NCBI RefSeq assembly: GCF_003386285.1
Contig: NZ_QPNC01000019.1
Span: 350,173-414,172, forward strand
DNA length: 64,000 nt
From: Nocardiopsis sp. FIRDI 009
GTDB taxonomy: Bacteria > Actinomycetota > Actinomycetes > Streptosporangiales > Streptosporangiaceae
Direction of reading: 5' to 3'
Below are positions 43,416 through 51,703 of the stretch, piece after piece. Under the pieces are notes generated by a model. The model was not told the DNA's origin. It searched no databases and was given only the letters and a program-made list of their open reading frames with translations. A program made the translations under genes and the position numbers. Within the stretch, counting starts at the first letter, position 1. Each line of letters begins with the position of its first letter.

Positions 43416-44449
43416 CGCGCCCTCCCCTCGCCGTCCGCGGAAGCCAGGCTGCGCCCCGTGTAGTGCAGGAACACGTCGTCCAGGCTCGGCCTGGACACGG
43501 TCGCGGAGGTGACCGCCCCCTCCAGGGCGGTCACGATCCGGGGCAGCATGGCCGCCCCGTCCTCGACCCGCACCACCACCTGTCCGTCGACCACGGCCGG
43601 GCGCACCCCCAGACCGTCGGCCAGGGTGCGCGCGTCGCGTTCGGGGGCCGCGGTGCGCACCCGGACGCTGTCCCGGCCGATCCTGGCGCGCAGCTCCTCG
43701 GGCGACCCCAGGGCCACGACACGGCCGTGGTCGAGGATGGCCAACCGGTCGCAGTGGTCGGCCTCGGCCAGGTGGTGCGTGGTCAACAGGACGGTGGCGC
43801 CCGACTCGCGGCGCATGCGGTGCACGTGGTGCCACACCTCGGCGCGGCTGTGCGGATCCAGGCCCACCGTCGGCTCGTCCAGGAACAGCACCCGGGGGCC
43901 GTGCAGCAGGCCGCGCGCGATCTCCAGGCGGCGCTTCATCCCACCCGAGAGGGTGCCCACCCGGCTGCGGCGCCGGTCGGCCAGTTCGGTGAGCGCGAGC
44001 ATGGCGGTGACCCGCGCCCGCGCGCGGCGACGCGGCACCCCGTACAGGACGGCGTGGATCCGCAGGTTCTCCTCGACGGTGAGCTTGTCGTCCAGGGTGG
44101 TCTCCTGGAAGACCACCCCGATGGAGCGGCGGACGGCGGCCGGCCGGGTGCGCACGTCGTGCCCGGCCACCCACAGTCCACCGGCCGTGGGCCGGGTCAG
44201 CGCGCACAGCATGGAGATCGTGGTCGACTTCCCGGCACCGTTGGGGCCCAGCAGACCGAAGATCTCCCCGGGGTGCACGAGAAGGTCGAGCCCACGCACG
44301 GCCTCCACTCCGGGAAAGGTCTTGACGAGCCCCTCGGCCCGGATGGCGGGCACCTGCGGGGGGGATTCGGGCGTGGCGGCCTGGCGCATTGCGGCCATCA
44401 CTCCCATCGAGGGCATGGGGGGAGTTTCGGGTTCCAATTCACTCCTCAT
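43412..44449 (-). CDS. ABC exporter ATPase (DrrA-like)
   Basis: A 345-aa ATPase. Walker A is GLLGPNGAGKST, signature LSGGMKRRLEIARGLL, Walker B VLFLDEPTVGLD and H-loop LLTTHHLAEADHCDRLA. After the ABC domain, about 80 residues (VRVRTAAPERDARTL ... DDVFLHYTGRSL) form the DrrA-type C-terminal domain. With the downstream permease it is an ABC-2 exporter for drugs or peptides. Several ATGs are possible (44449, 44416 and others). It is divergent from the lanthipeptide precursor, so it could be the exporter or immunity pump. Confidence 0.92.
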   Translation of the reverse strand: MRSELEPETPPMPSMGVMAAMRQAATPESPPQVPAIRAEGLVKTFPGVEAVRGLDLLVHPGEIFGLLGPNGAGKSTTISMLCALTRPTAGGLWVAGHDVRTRPAAVRRSIGVVFQETTLDDKLTVEENLRIHAVLYGVPRRRARARVTAMLALTELADRRRSRVGTLSGGMKRRLEIARGLLHGPRVLFLDEPTVGLDPHSRAEVWHHVHRMRRESGATVLLTTHHLAEADHCDRLAILDHGRVVALGSPEELRARIGRDSVRVRTAAPERDARTLADGLGVRPAVVDGQVVVRVEDGAAMLPRIVTALEGAVTSATVSRPSLDDVFLHYTGRSLASADGEGRAR

Positions 44450-44540
44450 GGGGCCAAACCGGACGCGACCTGGCGGCCAGGTGGGGTGATCCGGTGACCG
44501 AACCGTTTTCCGCGCGTCACAGAGGGGATTGAAGTCTTCG

Positions 44541-44564
44541 GCAAAGCTACACGAGGTAGCTTGC
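44541..44564. promoter_or_regulatory. Dyad in the divergent lanthipeptide/exporter promoter region
   Basis: GCAA-AGCTAC-ACGAG-GTAGCT-TGC is a near-perfect inverted repeat (6-bp inner arms, 5-nt centre, outer GCAA/TTGC), 34-57 nt before the precursor start. It is placed to control both the exporter and the precursor. Confidence 0.5.
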
Positions 44565-44597
44565 CTCTCACAATCAGTAGCTGAACGGGAGGAACCC

Positions 44598-44759
44598 ATG
44601 TCAGCGCAGGACCTGCCCCGCGACGCCGGAACGCTCGACACCACCCCCCTCGTCTCCCTCGGAGCCGAGACCGAGCTCATCGCCGACCAGCTCAACCTCG
44701 ACTGCATCCGCACCTGCATCAGCGGCTGGACCATCCGCTGCGACGGAGCCACCTTCTGA
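44598..44759 (+). CDS. Lanthipeptide precursor peptide (LanA)
   Basis: A 53-aa peptide with no other homology signal. Residues 1-34 are acidic and Leu-rich (LVSLGAETELIADQLNL) as a leader helix. The core, from about residue 35, is DCIRTCISGWTIRCDGATF, with Cys36, Cys40, Cys48 and Thr39, Ser42, Thr45, Thr52 as possible dehydration sites. GGGAGG lies 5 nt before the ATG. It sits 150 nt before the LanL-like synthetase on the same strand, as in class III/IV lanthipeptide loci. No double-Gly protease site is evident, so the leader cleavage site is unknown. Confidence 0.85.
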   Translation: MSAQDLPRDAGTLDTTPLVSLGAETELIADQLNLDCIRTCISGWTIRCDGATF

Positions 44760-44909
44760 ACACCCGCCCGATCCACGACACCGCGGACCTGAGCCGACCC
44801 CGGCGATGACCGCGCACGTCCCCGCCCCACCCCCGGGGCGACTCCGACAGAGGGGTGGCCTCCCCACCCGGCGGCCACTCCTCCCCCGACACCGACAGGG
44901 AGACCGACG

Positions 44910-47498
44910 GTGCGCGAGCACGACGGCACCCGAATCCGCACCCCCGCCCTGGAGGAGCGCGTCCGCCGGGCCGGGCGCGTGATCACCGACTACACGACCT
45001 GGACCGACGTCACCCTCCCCGGCCTCGACCTCCCACCCCAAGGGTGGAAGATCCACATCTCCGCCCGCCCCACGACCCTGGTCGAGACCCTCGACCGCAC
45101 CCTCCCCCTCCTGCTGCGCACCCCCTGCCGGTTCAAGTTCGCGCGCACCACCGAGATCCTGCGCGAACTCAACTCCCACCACTCCCGCCCCGGCGCCGTG
45201 GGCAAGGCCATCACCGTCTACCCCCCACGCGAACACGTCACCGACCTGGCCGAGAAACTGGCCGCCGAACTCGTCGGCCTGACGGGCCCCCGCGTCCACA
45301 GCGACCGCCGACTCCGCCCCGACGCCCCCGTCTACTACCGCTACGCCCCCTTCGAGGCCACCTGCGCCACCGACGACAACGGCGACCTCCACCTGGTCGT
45401 CCACGACGACCAGGGACGCCCCCAACCCGGCGGAGCCGACGGCCGCTACCACGCCCCCACCTGGACCCCCGACCCCTTCACCGGCCGCCTGCCCGCCCCC
45501 GAGACCGAACCCCCCTCCCCCCTCCTGCTCGGCGGCCGCTTCCTGGTCCCCGGCGCCATCACCCACACCGCCGCGGGCGGCGTCTACCGCGCCACCGACA
45601 CCGCCACCGGGCAGGCGGTCGTGATCAAGGAACGCCGCGCCCACACCGACGAGAACCCCACCGGAACCCGCGACGCCCGCCACCGGCTGCGCGCCGAAGC
45701 CGCCGTCCTACGCCGCCTGGAGGGCATCGACGGCATCCCCCGCGTCGTGGACCACTTCCGCCACGGCGCCGACGAGTTCCTCGCCACCACCGACCTCGGT
45801 CCCCGGGACCTGCGCACCGACGTGGCCACCCACGGCACCTACACCACCGCCGACCGCGACCCCAACCGTCTGGCCGCCCGTCTCACCCGCCTGGTCGACG
45901 CCGTGCACGCCCGCGGCGTCCTCATCCGCGACCTGGCCCCCAAGAACGTCGTCATCACCGACCAGGGCCACCCCTGCCTGGTCGACTTCGAGATCAGCCA
46001 CACCGTCGACGCCCCCGACCCCGACCCGCCCCGGGGCTGGACACCCGGCTACTCCTCCCCGGAACAGGAACGCGGCCAGCCCGCCCGCACCGAGGACGAC
46101 CTCCACTCCCTGGGCGCCACCCTCCTCTACGCCGTCACCGGCATCGACCCGCCCTCCCGCGCCAGGCGGGGCATACCCGACGACGGCCGGGCCCGCACCC
46201 TCCTCGCCGCCCTGGGCGACCGCACCCCCGCCGTGGCCGGGCTGATCCCCGACCTGATGTCACCCGACCCCGACCGGCGCGTCCAGGCCATGCACCGGCT
46301 CCGCGTCGGCCAGGTCACCGCGCCCCCGAGCCCCGACCCCCGTTACGCCCTCACCCCCGCCCGCGTGGACGCGCTCCTCACCGCGGCGCTGGAACAGACC
46401 CACGAGGCCGCCCGCACCCTGCTCACCGGCCGCGACCGCTCCCCGGCGGGCACCCCCAGCCCCACCAACCAGTACCAGGGGGCGGCCGGGATCGGCATGG
46501 AACTCCTCCACCACCACGACCCCCGCTCCCGCTCCCTGGCCCACGCCCTCGCCCACTGGACCTCGGGCTTCTCGGCCCTGCGCCCCACCCCGCCCGGACT
46601 GCAACTCGGCGCCTGCGGCACGGCCGTGTTCCTGGCCACGGCCGCCCGCGAACTCGGCGACCCCACCCTCACCGAAGCGGTCCGGCCCCTGGCCCGCACC
46701 GTCCCCGAGACCGTCCCCGCCACCGACCACACCGCCGGACTGGCGGGGATCGTCCTGGCACAGCTGCACCTGTGGCGCCTGACCGGGGACCGGACCCGCC
46801 TCGACCTGGCCCGGCGCGGCGCCCGGGCCCTCGTCGACACCGGATCGGCCGCCGCCGTCAGCGCCCGCCCACCCGACCCGGACGACCACGACGCCACCGC
46901 CACCCACCTGGGCCTGGCCCACGGACTGGCGGGCGTGACCCTGGCCCTGCTGTGCCTGGACGCGGCCGCGGGCGACCCCGACGCCCGCGCCGAGGCAACC
47001 GCCGGTCTGGAGACCCTCGCCCACCTCCTGCCGCCCCTGCTGGAACAGGCCGACCACGCCACCGCCCGCCCCATGACCCTGTCGTCGTGCCAGGGGCTGG
47101 CCGGTATCGGCACCGTCCTGCTCCGCGGCGGCGCCCACACCGGCCGCCCCCACCTGACCGACCTCGCGGCACTGGCCGCACGCCGCTGCTACACACACGC
47201 CCCCCGGGTCGCCGTCACCGGCCAGTGCTGCGGCCTGGCGGGCATCGGCGAGTTCCTCCTGGACACCGCCGCGCACACCGGGGACACCGCCCACCGCGAC
47301 GCCGCCGTGGACGTGGCGGGACTGGCCCTGGTGCGGTCGGACGGCGGCCCCGACTCCCCCCTCTTCCTCGACCACACCCGCGAACCGGGCGGCGGCTGGG
47401 CCAGCGGCGCCGCCGGGGTCCTGGCCTTCCTGCGCAGGTTGGCCCGGGGCGGACCGCGCGACTGGCTGGGCGACCTGCCCCACGCCCCCGACAGGTGA
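44910..47498 (+). CDS. lanL: Class IV lanthipeptide synthetase (LanL-like), CCG zinc motif
   Basis: An 862-aa three-domain enzyme. Residues 1-190 form a phosphothreonine-lyase domain with Lys47 and His49 (WKIHIS), Lys76 (FKFAR), PGAVGKAITVYP (94-105) and Arg144 (VYYRYAPF). Residues 205-470 are a kinase with Lys240 (VVIKE), Asp341 (IRDLAPKN) and Asp359 (VDFEISH). Residues 480-862 are a LanC-like cyclase with Cys727 in SSCQGLAG and Cys773-Cys774 in GQCCGLAG. The cyclase keeps three possible zinc ligands, unlike class III enzymes, but has Cys where most have His. It dehydrates Ser/Thr and forms (methyl)lanthionine rings in the peptide encoded upstream. The GTG follows AGGGAG. Confidence 0.92.
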   Translation: MREHDGTRIRTPALEERVRRAGRVITDYTTWTDVTLPGLDLPPQGWKIHISARPTTLVETLDRTLPLLLRTPCRFKFARTTEILRELNSHHSRPGAVGKAITVYPPREHVTDLAEKLAAELVGLTGPRVHSDRRLRPDAPVYYRYAPFEATCATDDNGDLHLVVHDDQGRPQPGGADGRYHAPTWTPDPFTGRLPAPETEPPSPLLLGGRFLVPGAITHTAAGGVYRATDTATGQAVVIKERRAHTDENPTGTRDARHRLRAEAAVLRRLEGIDGIPRVVDHFRHGADEFLATTDLGPRDLRTDVATHGTYTTADRDPNRLAARLTRLVDAVHARGVLIRDLAPKNVVITDQGHPCLVDFEISHTVDAPDPDPPRGWTPGYSSPEQERGQPARTEDDLHSLGATLLYAVTGIDPPSRARRGIPDDGRARTLLAALGDRTPAVAGLIPDLMSPDPDRRVQAMHRLRVGQVTAPPSPDPRYALTPARVDALLTAALEQTHEAARTLLTGRDRSPAGTPSPTNQYQGAAGIGMELLHHHDPRSRSLAHALAHWTSGFSALRPTPPGLQLGACGTAVFLATAARELGDPTLTEAVRPLARTVPETVPATDHTAGLAGIVLAQLHLWRLTGDRTRLDLARRGARALVDTGSAAAVSARPPDPDDHDATATHLGLAHGLAGVTLALLCLDAAAGDPDARAEATAGLETLAHLLPPLLEQADHATARPMTLSSCQGLAGIGTVLLRGGAHTGRPHLTDLAALAARRCYTHAPRVAVTGQCCGLAGIGEFLLDTAAHTGDTAHRDAAVDVAGLALVRSDGGPDSPLFLDHTREPGGGWASGAAGVLAFLRRLARGGPRDWLGDLPHAPDR

Positions 47499-47593
47499 CC
47501 TTCACGCCACCTCCACCACACTCCGCCCCACCGGGAACCAGGCCGCCACCGCACCCGTTGCCGGGGCAGTCAACGACGATACGGAGGTGGACT

Positions 47594-47995
47594 TTGAGCG
47601 CGGTCACCCTGATCCGCAACGGGACCCTGACCCAGCACGTGGACTACGCCTACGCGGCCACGGCGCCCAACACCGGCGGCACCGTGGTGTGGACCGCCGG
47701 CGCCTGCCCCCTGGACGAGGACGGCGCCACCGTCGCCGTGGGCGACTACGCGGGCCAGGCCGAGCGGGTGATGCGCAACCTGCGCACGGCGCTCCGGGGT
47801 GTCGACGCGGACCTGACCGACATCGTCAAGACGACGGTGTACGTGGCCTCCGACCGCCAGGAGGACCTCGTGGCGGCCTGGGACGTGGTCCGCGCCCACA
47901 TGGGCGACCACGACGCCCCCAGCACCCTGCTTGGCGTGACCGTCCTGGGCTACGACGACCAGCTGGTCGAGGTCGAGGCGGTCGCCGTGGTCTGA
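47594..47995 (+). CDS. RidA/YjgF family protein
   Basis: A 133-aa trimeric-type RidA protein with the pattern AGACPLDEDGATVAVGDYAGQAERVMRNLRTALRGVDADLTDIVKTTVYVASDRQEDLVAAWDVVRAHMGDHDAPSTLLGVTVLGYDDQLVEVEAVAVV. It lacks the canonical catalytic Arg-Xaa-Asp context of E. coli RidA in part: the usual SR.CVEV end is VEVEAVAVV. It may deaminate reactive enamines. The start is a TTG at 47594, supported by GGAGG 6 nt upstream. It is 95 nt after the LanL gene. Confidence 0.87.
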   Translation: MSAVTLIRNGTLTQHVDYAYAATAPNTGGTVVWTAGACPLDEDGATVAVGDYAGQAERVMRNLRTALRGVDADLTDIVKTTVYVASDRQEDLVAAWDVVRAHMGDHDAPSTLLGVTVLGYDDQLVEVEAVAVV

Positions 47996-48032
47996 ACCGG
48001 CCCCGGGCCCGGTCGCGACGGATCACCCGACC

Positions 48033-48069
48033 CCGGGGGTGGGGGACAACGACCGTCCCCCACCCCCGG
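48033..48069 (+). terminator. Terminator after the RidA gene
   Basis: A perfect 15-bp stem (CCGGGGGTGGGGGAC and complement) with a 7-nt loop ends the lanthipeptide operon side of the region. Confidence 0.8.
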
Positions 48070-48149
48070 CAGACTGCGTGCGCGCACAGGGGGCACGCGT
48101 CCCGACCGTGCTGACGACCCCTTCCCGCCACCGCCTCGGAGGAAGCCCG

Positions 48150-49109
48150 ATGAAAGCGACCTCGGCGCGCCTGCTGCGTCTGCTGTCCCTGCTCCAGACC
48201 CGCCGGGAGTGGCCGGGGTCCGACCTCGCCGACCGCCTGCAGGTCAGCCCGCGCACCGTGCGCCGCGACATCGACCGCCTGCGCGAGCTCGGCTACCCCA
48301 TCGAGGCCGACATGGGCGCCGGAGGCGGCTACCGACTGGGTGCCGGGGCCGCCCTGCCGCCGCTGCTCCTGGACGACGACGAGGCCGTCGCCGTCGCCGC
48401 GGGGCTGCGCACCGCAGCCCAGGGCGGGGTGACGGGGATCGAGGAGACCTCGGTACGCGCCCTGGCCAAACTCCTCCAGGTCCTGCCCGCACGCCTGCGC
48501 CGCCGCGTCGACGCCCTGGGCGCCTTCACCGTCCCCATGCCCGCCGAGAGGCCCGCCGTCGACGCCGACAGCCTGGCGCTGGTGGCCTCCGCCTGCCGCG
48601 ACAGTGAACGGCTCAGGTTCGACTACCGGCGCCACGACCAGAGCCCCACCCGCCGCACGGTCGAACCCCTGCGCCTGGTCGCCCGGGGGCGGCGCTGGTA
48701 CCTGGTGGCCTGGGACAACGATCGCGACGACTGGCGCACCTTCCGCGTGGACCGGATGCGACCGCTGCCCCCCACCGGGCCGCGCGTCCCGCCCCGCGAC
48801 CCCCCGGAGCAGGGCGTGGCCGCCTACCTGGCCGAGCGCATGGACGTGCACATGTGGCCGGACAGGGCGCGGGTCCGCCTGTTCGCGTCCGCCGAGGAGG
48901 CCGCCCGCCGCACGGGCGGGTGGTTCGGCACCATCGAACCGGTGGACGAGCACAGCTGCGTCCTGGTGTGCGCCGGGATCTCCTACCCGTACATGGCGTG
49001 CTACCTGGGCACGCTCGACATCGACATGGAGGTGGAGGAACCCGACGAGCTCCGCGAGCAGATGGCGCTGCTGGCCGCCCGCCTCCGGCGCGCCTCCGCC
49101 CGGCGCTGA
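48150..49109 (+). CDS. WYL-domain helix-turn-helix regulator (YafY/DeoR-like)
   Basis: A 319-aa protein. The N-terminal HTH_11 is TSARLLRLLSLLQTRREWPGSDLADRLQVSPRTVRRDIDRLRELGYPIEAD. The WYL domain (about 125-205) contains LRFDYRRHDQSPTRRTVEPLRLVARGRRWYLVAWDNDRDDWRTFRVDRM; the WYL tripeptide itself is WYL in RRWYLVAWD. The C-terminal WCX domain follows. WYL regulators bind nucleic acid or nucleotide ligands and can act as activators or repressors. GGAGG lies 8 nt before the ATG at 48150. Target unknown. Confidence 0.93.
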   Translation: MKATSARLLRLLSLLQTRREWPGSDLADRLQVSPRTVRRDIDRLRELGYPIEADMGAGGGYRLGAGAALPPLLLDDDEAVAVAAGLRTAAQGGVTGIEETSVRALAKLLQVLPARLRRRVDALGAFTVPMPAERPAVDADSLALVASACRDSERLRFDYRRHDQSPTRRTVEPLRLVARGRRWYLVAWDNDRDDWRTFRVDRMRPLPPTGPRVPPRDPPEQGVAAYLAERMDVHMWPDRARVRLFASAEEAARRTGGWFGTIEPVDEHSCVLVCAGISYPYMACYLGTLDIDMEVEEPDELREQMALLAARLRRASARR

Positions 49110-49232
49110 CACCGCTCCGACACCCCCGAGAGGGGCGCGTCCGGGGCCGACTTCGGAAAAGTGGCCCCACGCACCACCACCGAACCGCTACGTTAAGGAG
49201 TTGCTTGTCTCCGTAGAGTAACGAAAGTAGGG

Positions 49233-50150
49233 GTGTGCGTGCCCACCCGACTCCAGTGCCCCGAACTGCGGCACCTCAGCCACCCGCCGACCCTCCACGA
49301 CCTGACCCCCGGCTACCGCGTCGCCCGCTGGGACCACCCCCGCGCCCTGTCCTCCCGCAGCCGCGACCGCCTCCACACCACCCTGTGCGGCCTGGCCGAA
49401 CGCGCTTTCGGCGCCGACCACTCCAGCTACTGGCGCACCCGCGTCCACTCCGGCTTCTTCGACCAGATCACCACCCTGGCCCTCATCCTCGGCCCGGACG
49501 ACACCCCCGTCGGCTGGGGCGGCTACCACCGCCTCCGCCTGGCCTCCCGACGCTCCCTGTACCTGGACGCCGCCGGTGTGGTTCCCGCCCACCGCCGCTT
49601 CGGCCTGTCCGCGGCGCTGATGACCCACTTCCTCACCCGCGAGGTCCTCGCCCACCCCCTGTCCAACACCTACGTGGTCCTGCGCACCCGCCACCCGGCC
49701 GTCTACGCGGGGTGGCGCCGGGGCCTGGGCGCCCACCGCGTCTTCCCCGACCGGCACCGCACCCTGCCCGGGCTGGTCCGCCGCCTGGCCGGGGAGGCCG
49801 CCGAATGGCTGGGCGACGGCCCGCGCCTGCACCCCGACACCCTGGTCGTCCGCGACGCCTACCGCATGTTCGACGGAGACATCTACGGAACCCGGCCACG
49901 CAGCGGCGACACCGGCATCGACGGCTACTTCGACGACGCCATCGGCCCCAGGGACGCCGTCCTGGTCGTGGCGCGCACCAACATCCACGTGCTCGCCCGG
50001 CTGGCCGCCGCCCGCCGCGTCCGGGCACGCCTGCGCCACCACCGCACCCCGAACGACATCCGCCCCTTCCACGACCACACCGAGGACGTCAGGACCGCGA
50101 CACCGACGGCGGCGGGCGCCTCCGGCCTGCTGCCGCCCCCTCGGTTCTGA
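49233..50150 (+). CDS. GNAT-like acetyltransferase of unknown substrate
   Basis: A 305-aa protein. Residues 85-145 (TLALILGPDDTPVGWGGYHRLRLASRRSLYLDAAGVVPAHRRFGLSAALMTHFLTREV) resemble GNAT motif A with an altered pyrophosphate loop (HRRFGLSAAL), and HPAVYAGWRRGLGAHRVFPDRHR the C-terminal strand. N- and C-terminal thirds have no recognised fold. GTG at 49233 or 49239. The neighbouring terminator and opposite gene suggest single transcription. Activity is unproven. Confidence 0.65.
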   Translation: MCVPTRLQCPELRHLSHPPTLHDLTPGYRVARWDHPRALSSRSRDRLHTTLCGLAERAFGADHSSYWRTRVHSGFFDQITTLALILGPDDTPVGWGGYHRLRLASRRSLYLDAAGVVPAHRRFGLSAALMTHFLTREVLAHPLSNTYVVLRTRHPAVYAGWRRGLGAHRVFPDRHRTLPGLVRRLAGEAAEWLGDGPRLHPDTLVVRDAYRMFDGDIYGTRPRSGDTGIDGYFDDAIGPRDAVLVVARTNIHVLARLAAARRVRARLRHHRTPNDIRPFHDHTEDVRTATPTAAGASGLLPPPRF

Positions 50151-50153
50151 GAA

Positions 50154-50171
50154 GGCGCCGGTCCCGGCGCC
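50154..50171. terminator. Small terminator hairpin
   Basis: GGCGCCGG and its complement separated by 2 nt, between convergent genes. Confidence 0.5.
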
Positions 50172-50190
50172 GAGGGGCCGCCCCCCGGAC

Positions 50191-51198
50191 TCAGCCCGCG
50201 ACCGACTCCGCGTCCTGGTCGACGAACCCGCCCACGTCGCGGACCAGGTCCATCAGCCGCGCCAACCGCAGACTCTCCGACCACGGCATGTCCGGGCTCT
50301 GCGACAACCCCCGGGCCACGCACCGCGCGACCTCCTCGGCCTCGTGCACGTACCCGTTACCGCGGTAGGGGCGGTGGAACACCTCCGGCTCACGACCGTC
50401 CCGGTGCACCACCACCTCGGTCGGCGCCCACACACGGTCCATCTCCAACCACCCCTCGGTGCCCACCAGCACCGCACGGCCCGGCATCGTCGAACGCGAC
50501 GCGCAACTCAACGTGGCCGCCACCCCGCCCTCACCGCGGGCCAGGACGGTGGTGTGGGTGTCCACCATCCGGTCGGGGGACAGCTGCCGGGTCGCCCCCA
50601 CGATGGTGAGATCCCCCAGGAAGTCGGTGGCCAGCGCCAACGGATACACACCCAGGTCCAACAGCGCGCCACCACCGAGCTCGGCGTTGAACAACCGGTG
50701 GTCGGGGTCGAAGGGCACGTTGATCCCGAACTCCGCCGACAGCGAGCACAACCGGCCGATCATCCCGTCGGCCACCAGGTCACGGGCCAGCCGGTAGGCG
50801 GGAAGGTAACGGGTCCACATCGCCTCCATGAGGAAAAGCCCTCCGGAACGGGCCGCCGCCACCATCTCCGCGACCTGGAGGGCGTTCATCGCCATCGGCT
50901 TCTCCACGAGCACGTGCTTGCCCGCCTCCAGGCACATCAGCGCGTGCGAGTGGTGCCACGGATGCGGGGTGGCCACGTACACCACGTCCACGTCCTCGTC
51001 GCGGGCCAGCTCCGCGTAACCGCCGTGACTCACCGCGATCCCCCACGTGTCGGCGAACGTCCGCGCCCGCTCCGCCGAACGCGACCCCACCGCCGTCACC
51101 CGCCCCGTGGGCGTGGCCCGCAGCGCCTCCAGGAAGGAGTGGGCGATCCCACCCGTACCGATGACGCCCCAACGCAGCCCGCCTTCACCATCTGTCAT
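50191..51198 (-). CDS. Gfo/Idh/MocA-family oxidoreductase
   Basis: A 335-aa NAD(P)-dependent sugar-type dehydrogenase. The Rossmann motif is GVIGTGGIAHSFLEAL (residues 10-25) and VAVGS-like VTAVGSRSAERART follows. The conserved EKP of the family is in VLVEKPMAMNALQV. The C-terminal beta-sheet domain has FGINVPFDPDHRLFNAELGGGALLDLGVYPLALATDF. Substrate unknown; many act on sugars, inositols or trans-dihydrodiols. The ATG at 51198 gives the natural start. It is divergent from the DUF3052-like gene. Confidence 0.93.
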   Translation of the reverse strand: MTDGEGGLRWGVIGTGGIAHSFLEALRATPTGRVTAVGSRSAERARTFADTWGIAVSHGGYAELARDEDVDVVYVATPHPWHHSHALMCLEAGKHVLVEKPMAMNALQVAEMVAAARSGGLFLMEAMWTRYLPAYRLARDLVADGMIGRLCSLSAEFGINVPFDPDHRLFNAELGGGALLDLGVYPLALATDFLGDLTIVGATRQLSPDRMVDTHTTVLARGEGGVAATLSCASRSTMPGRAVLVGTEGWLEMDRVWAPTEVVVHRDGREPEVFHRPYRGNGYVHEAEEVARCVARGLSQSPDMPWSESLRLARLMDLVRDVGGFVDQDAESVAG

Positions 51199-51319
51199 GA
51201 CGACAATCCTAAAAACCCGGTCATGTCACGGTCGAGTGGGGGATGCCGCTCGGTTTCGGCGCTCCGGGCCCGTACGGTGTCGGGAGGATCGCTCGCGCGG
51301 GTCACCGAACGGAGGGGGA

Positions 51320-51700
51320 ATGTCGGACACACTCGCCCAGAGACTGGGGGTGCGTCCCGGGGACCGACTGCTCGTCCTCAACGCGCCCGAACGCTACCTG
51401 CGCCTGCTGGAGCCACCGCAGGACATCCACATCGACCTGGGCCCCATCGAGGGCGCCGACTACGACGACATCCACCTGTTCGTCCTGGACCGGGGCACGG
51501 TCAACCGCGAGGCACCCCCCGTCATGGACCTGACCGGCCCCCGCACCCGGCTGTGGATGTGCTTCCCCCAACGCGGCGGCACCATCATCACCGACCTGAC
51601 CGCCGACCAGGGATGGGACGTGCTCTGCGAAGCCGGCTGGCGCAGCACCGCCCAGGTCCCGATCGACTCGGACTGGGCGGCGCTGCGCTTCGAACGGTGA
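51320..51700 (+). CDS. DUF3052-like small protein
   Basis: A 126-aa protein: LAQRLGVRPGDRLLVLNAPERYLRLLEPP, DDIHLFVLDRGTV, TRLWMCFPQRGGTIITDLTADQGWDVLCEAGWRSTAQVPIDSDWAALRFER. The repeated beta-strand pattern and LGVRPGDR...LWMCFPQRG...DWAALRF match DUF3052-like proteins of actinomycetes, which have no known function. GGAGG lies 4 nt before the ATG. It converges on the DUF4097 gene with 3 nt between stops. Confidence 0.75.
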   Translation: MSDTLAQRLGVRPGDRLLVLNAPERYLRLLEPPQDIHIDLGPIEGADYDDIHLFVLDRGTVNREAPPVMDLTGPRTRLWMCFPQRGGTIITDLTADQGWDVLCEAGWRSTAQVPIDSDWAALRFER

Positions 51701-51703
51701 CCC

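Noticed and set aside
44855..47570. A second long plus-strand frame through the LanL gene
   Set aside because: Its product is almost all Pro, Arg and His, typical of an out-of-frame high-GC shadow. Only the part from 47594 is a real gene (RidA).
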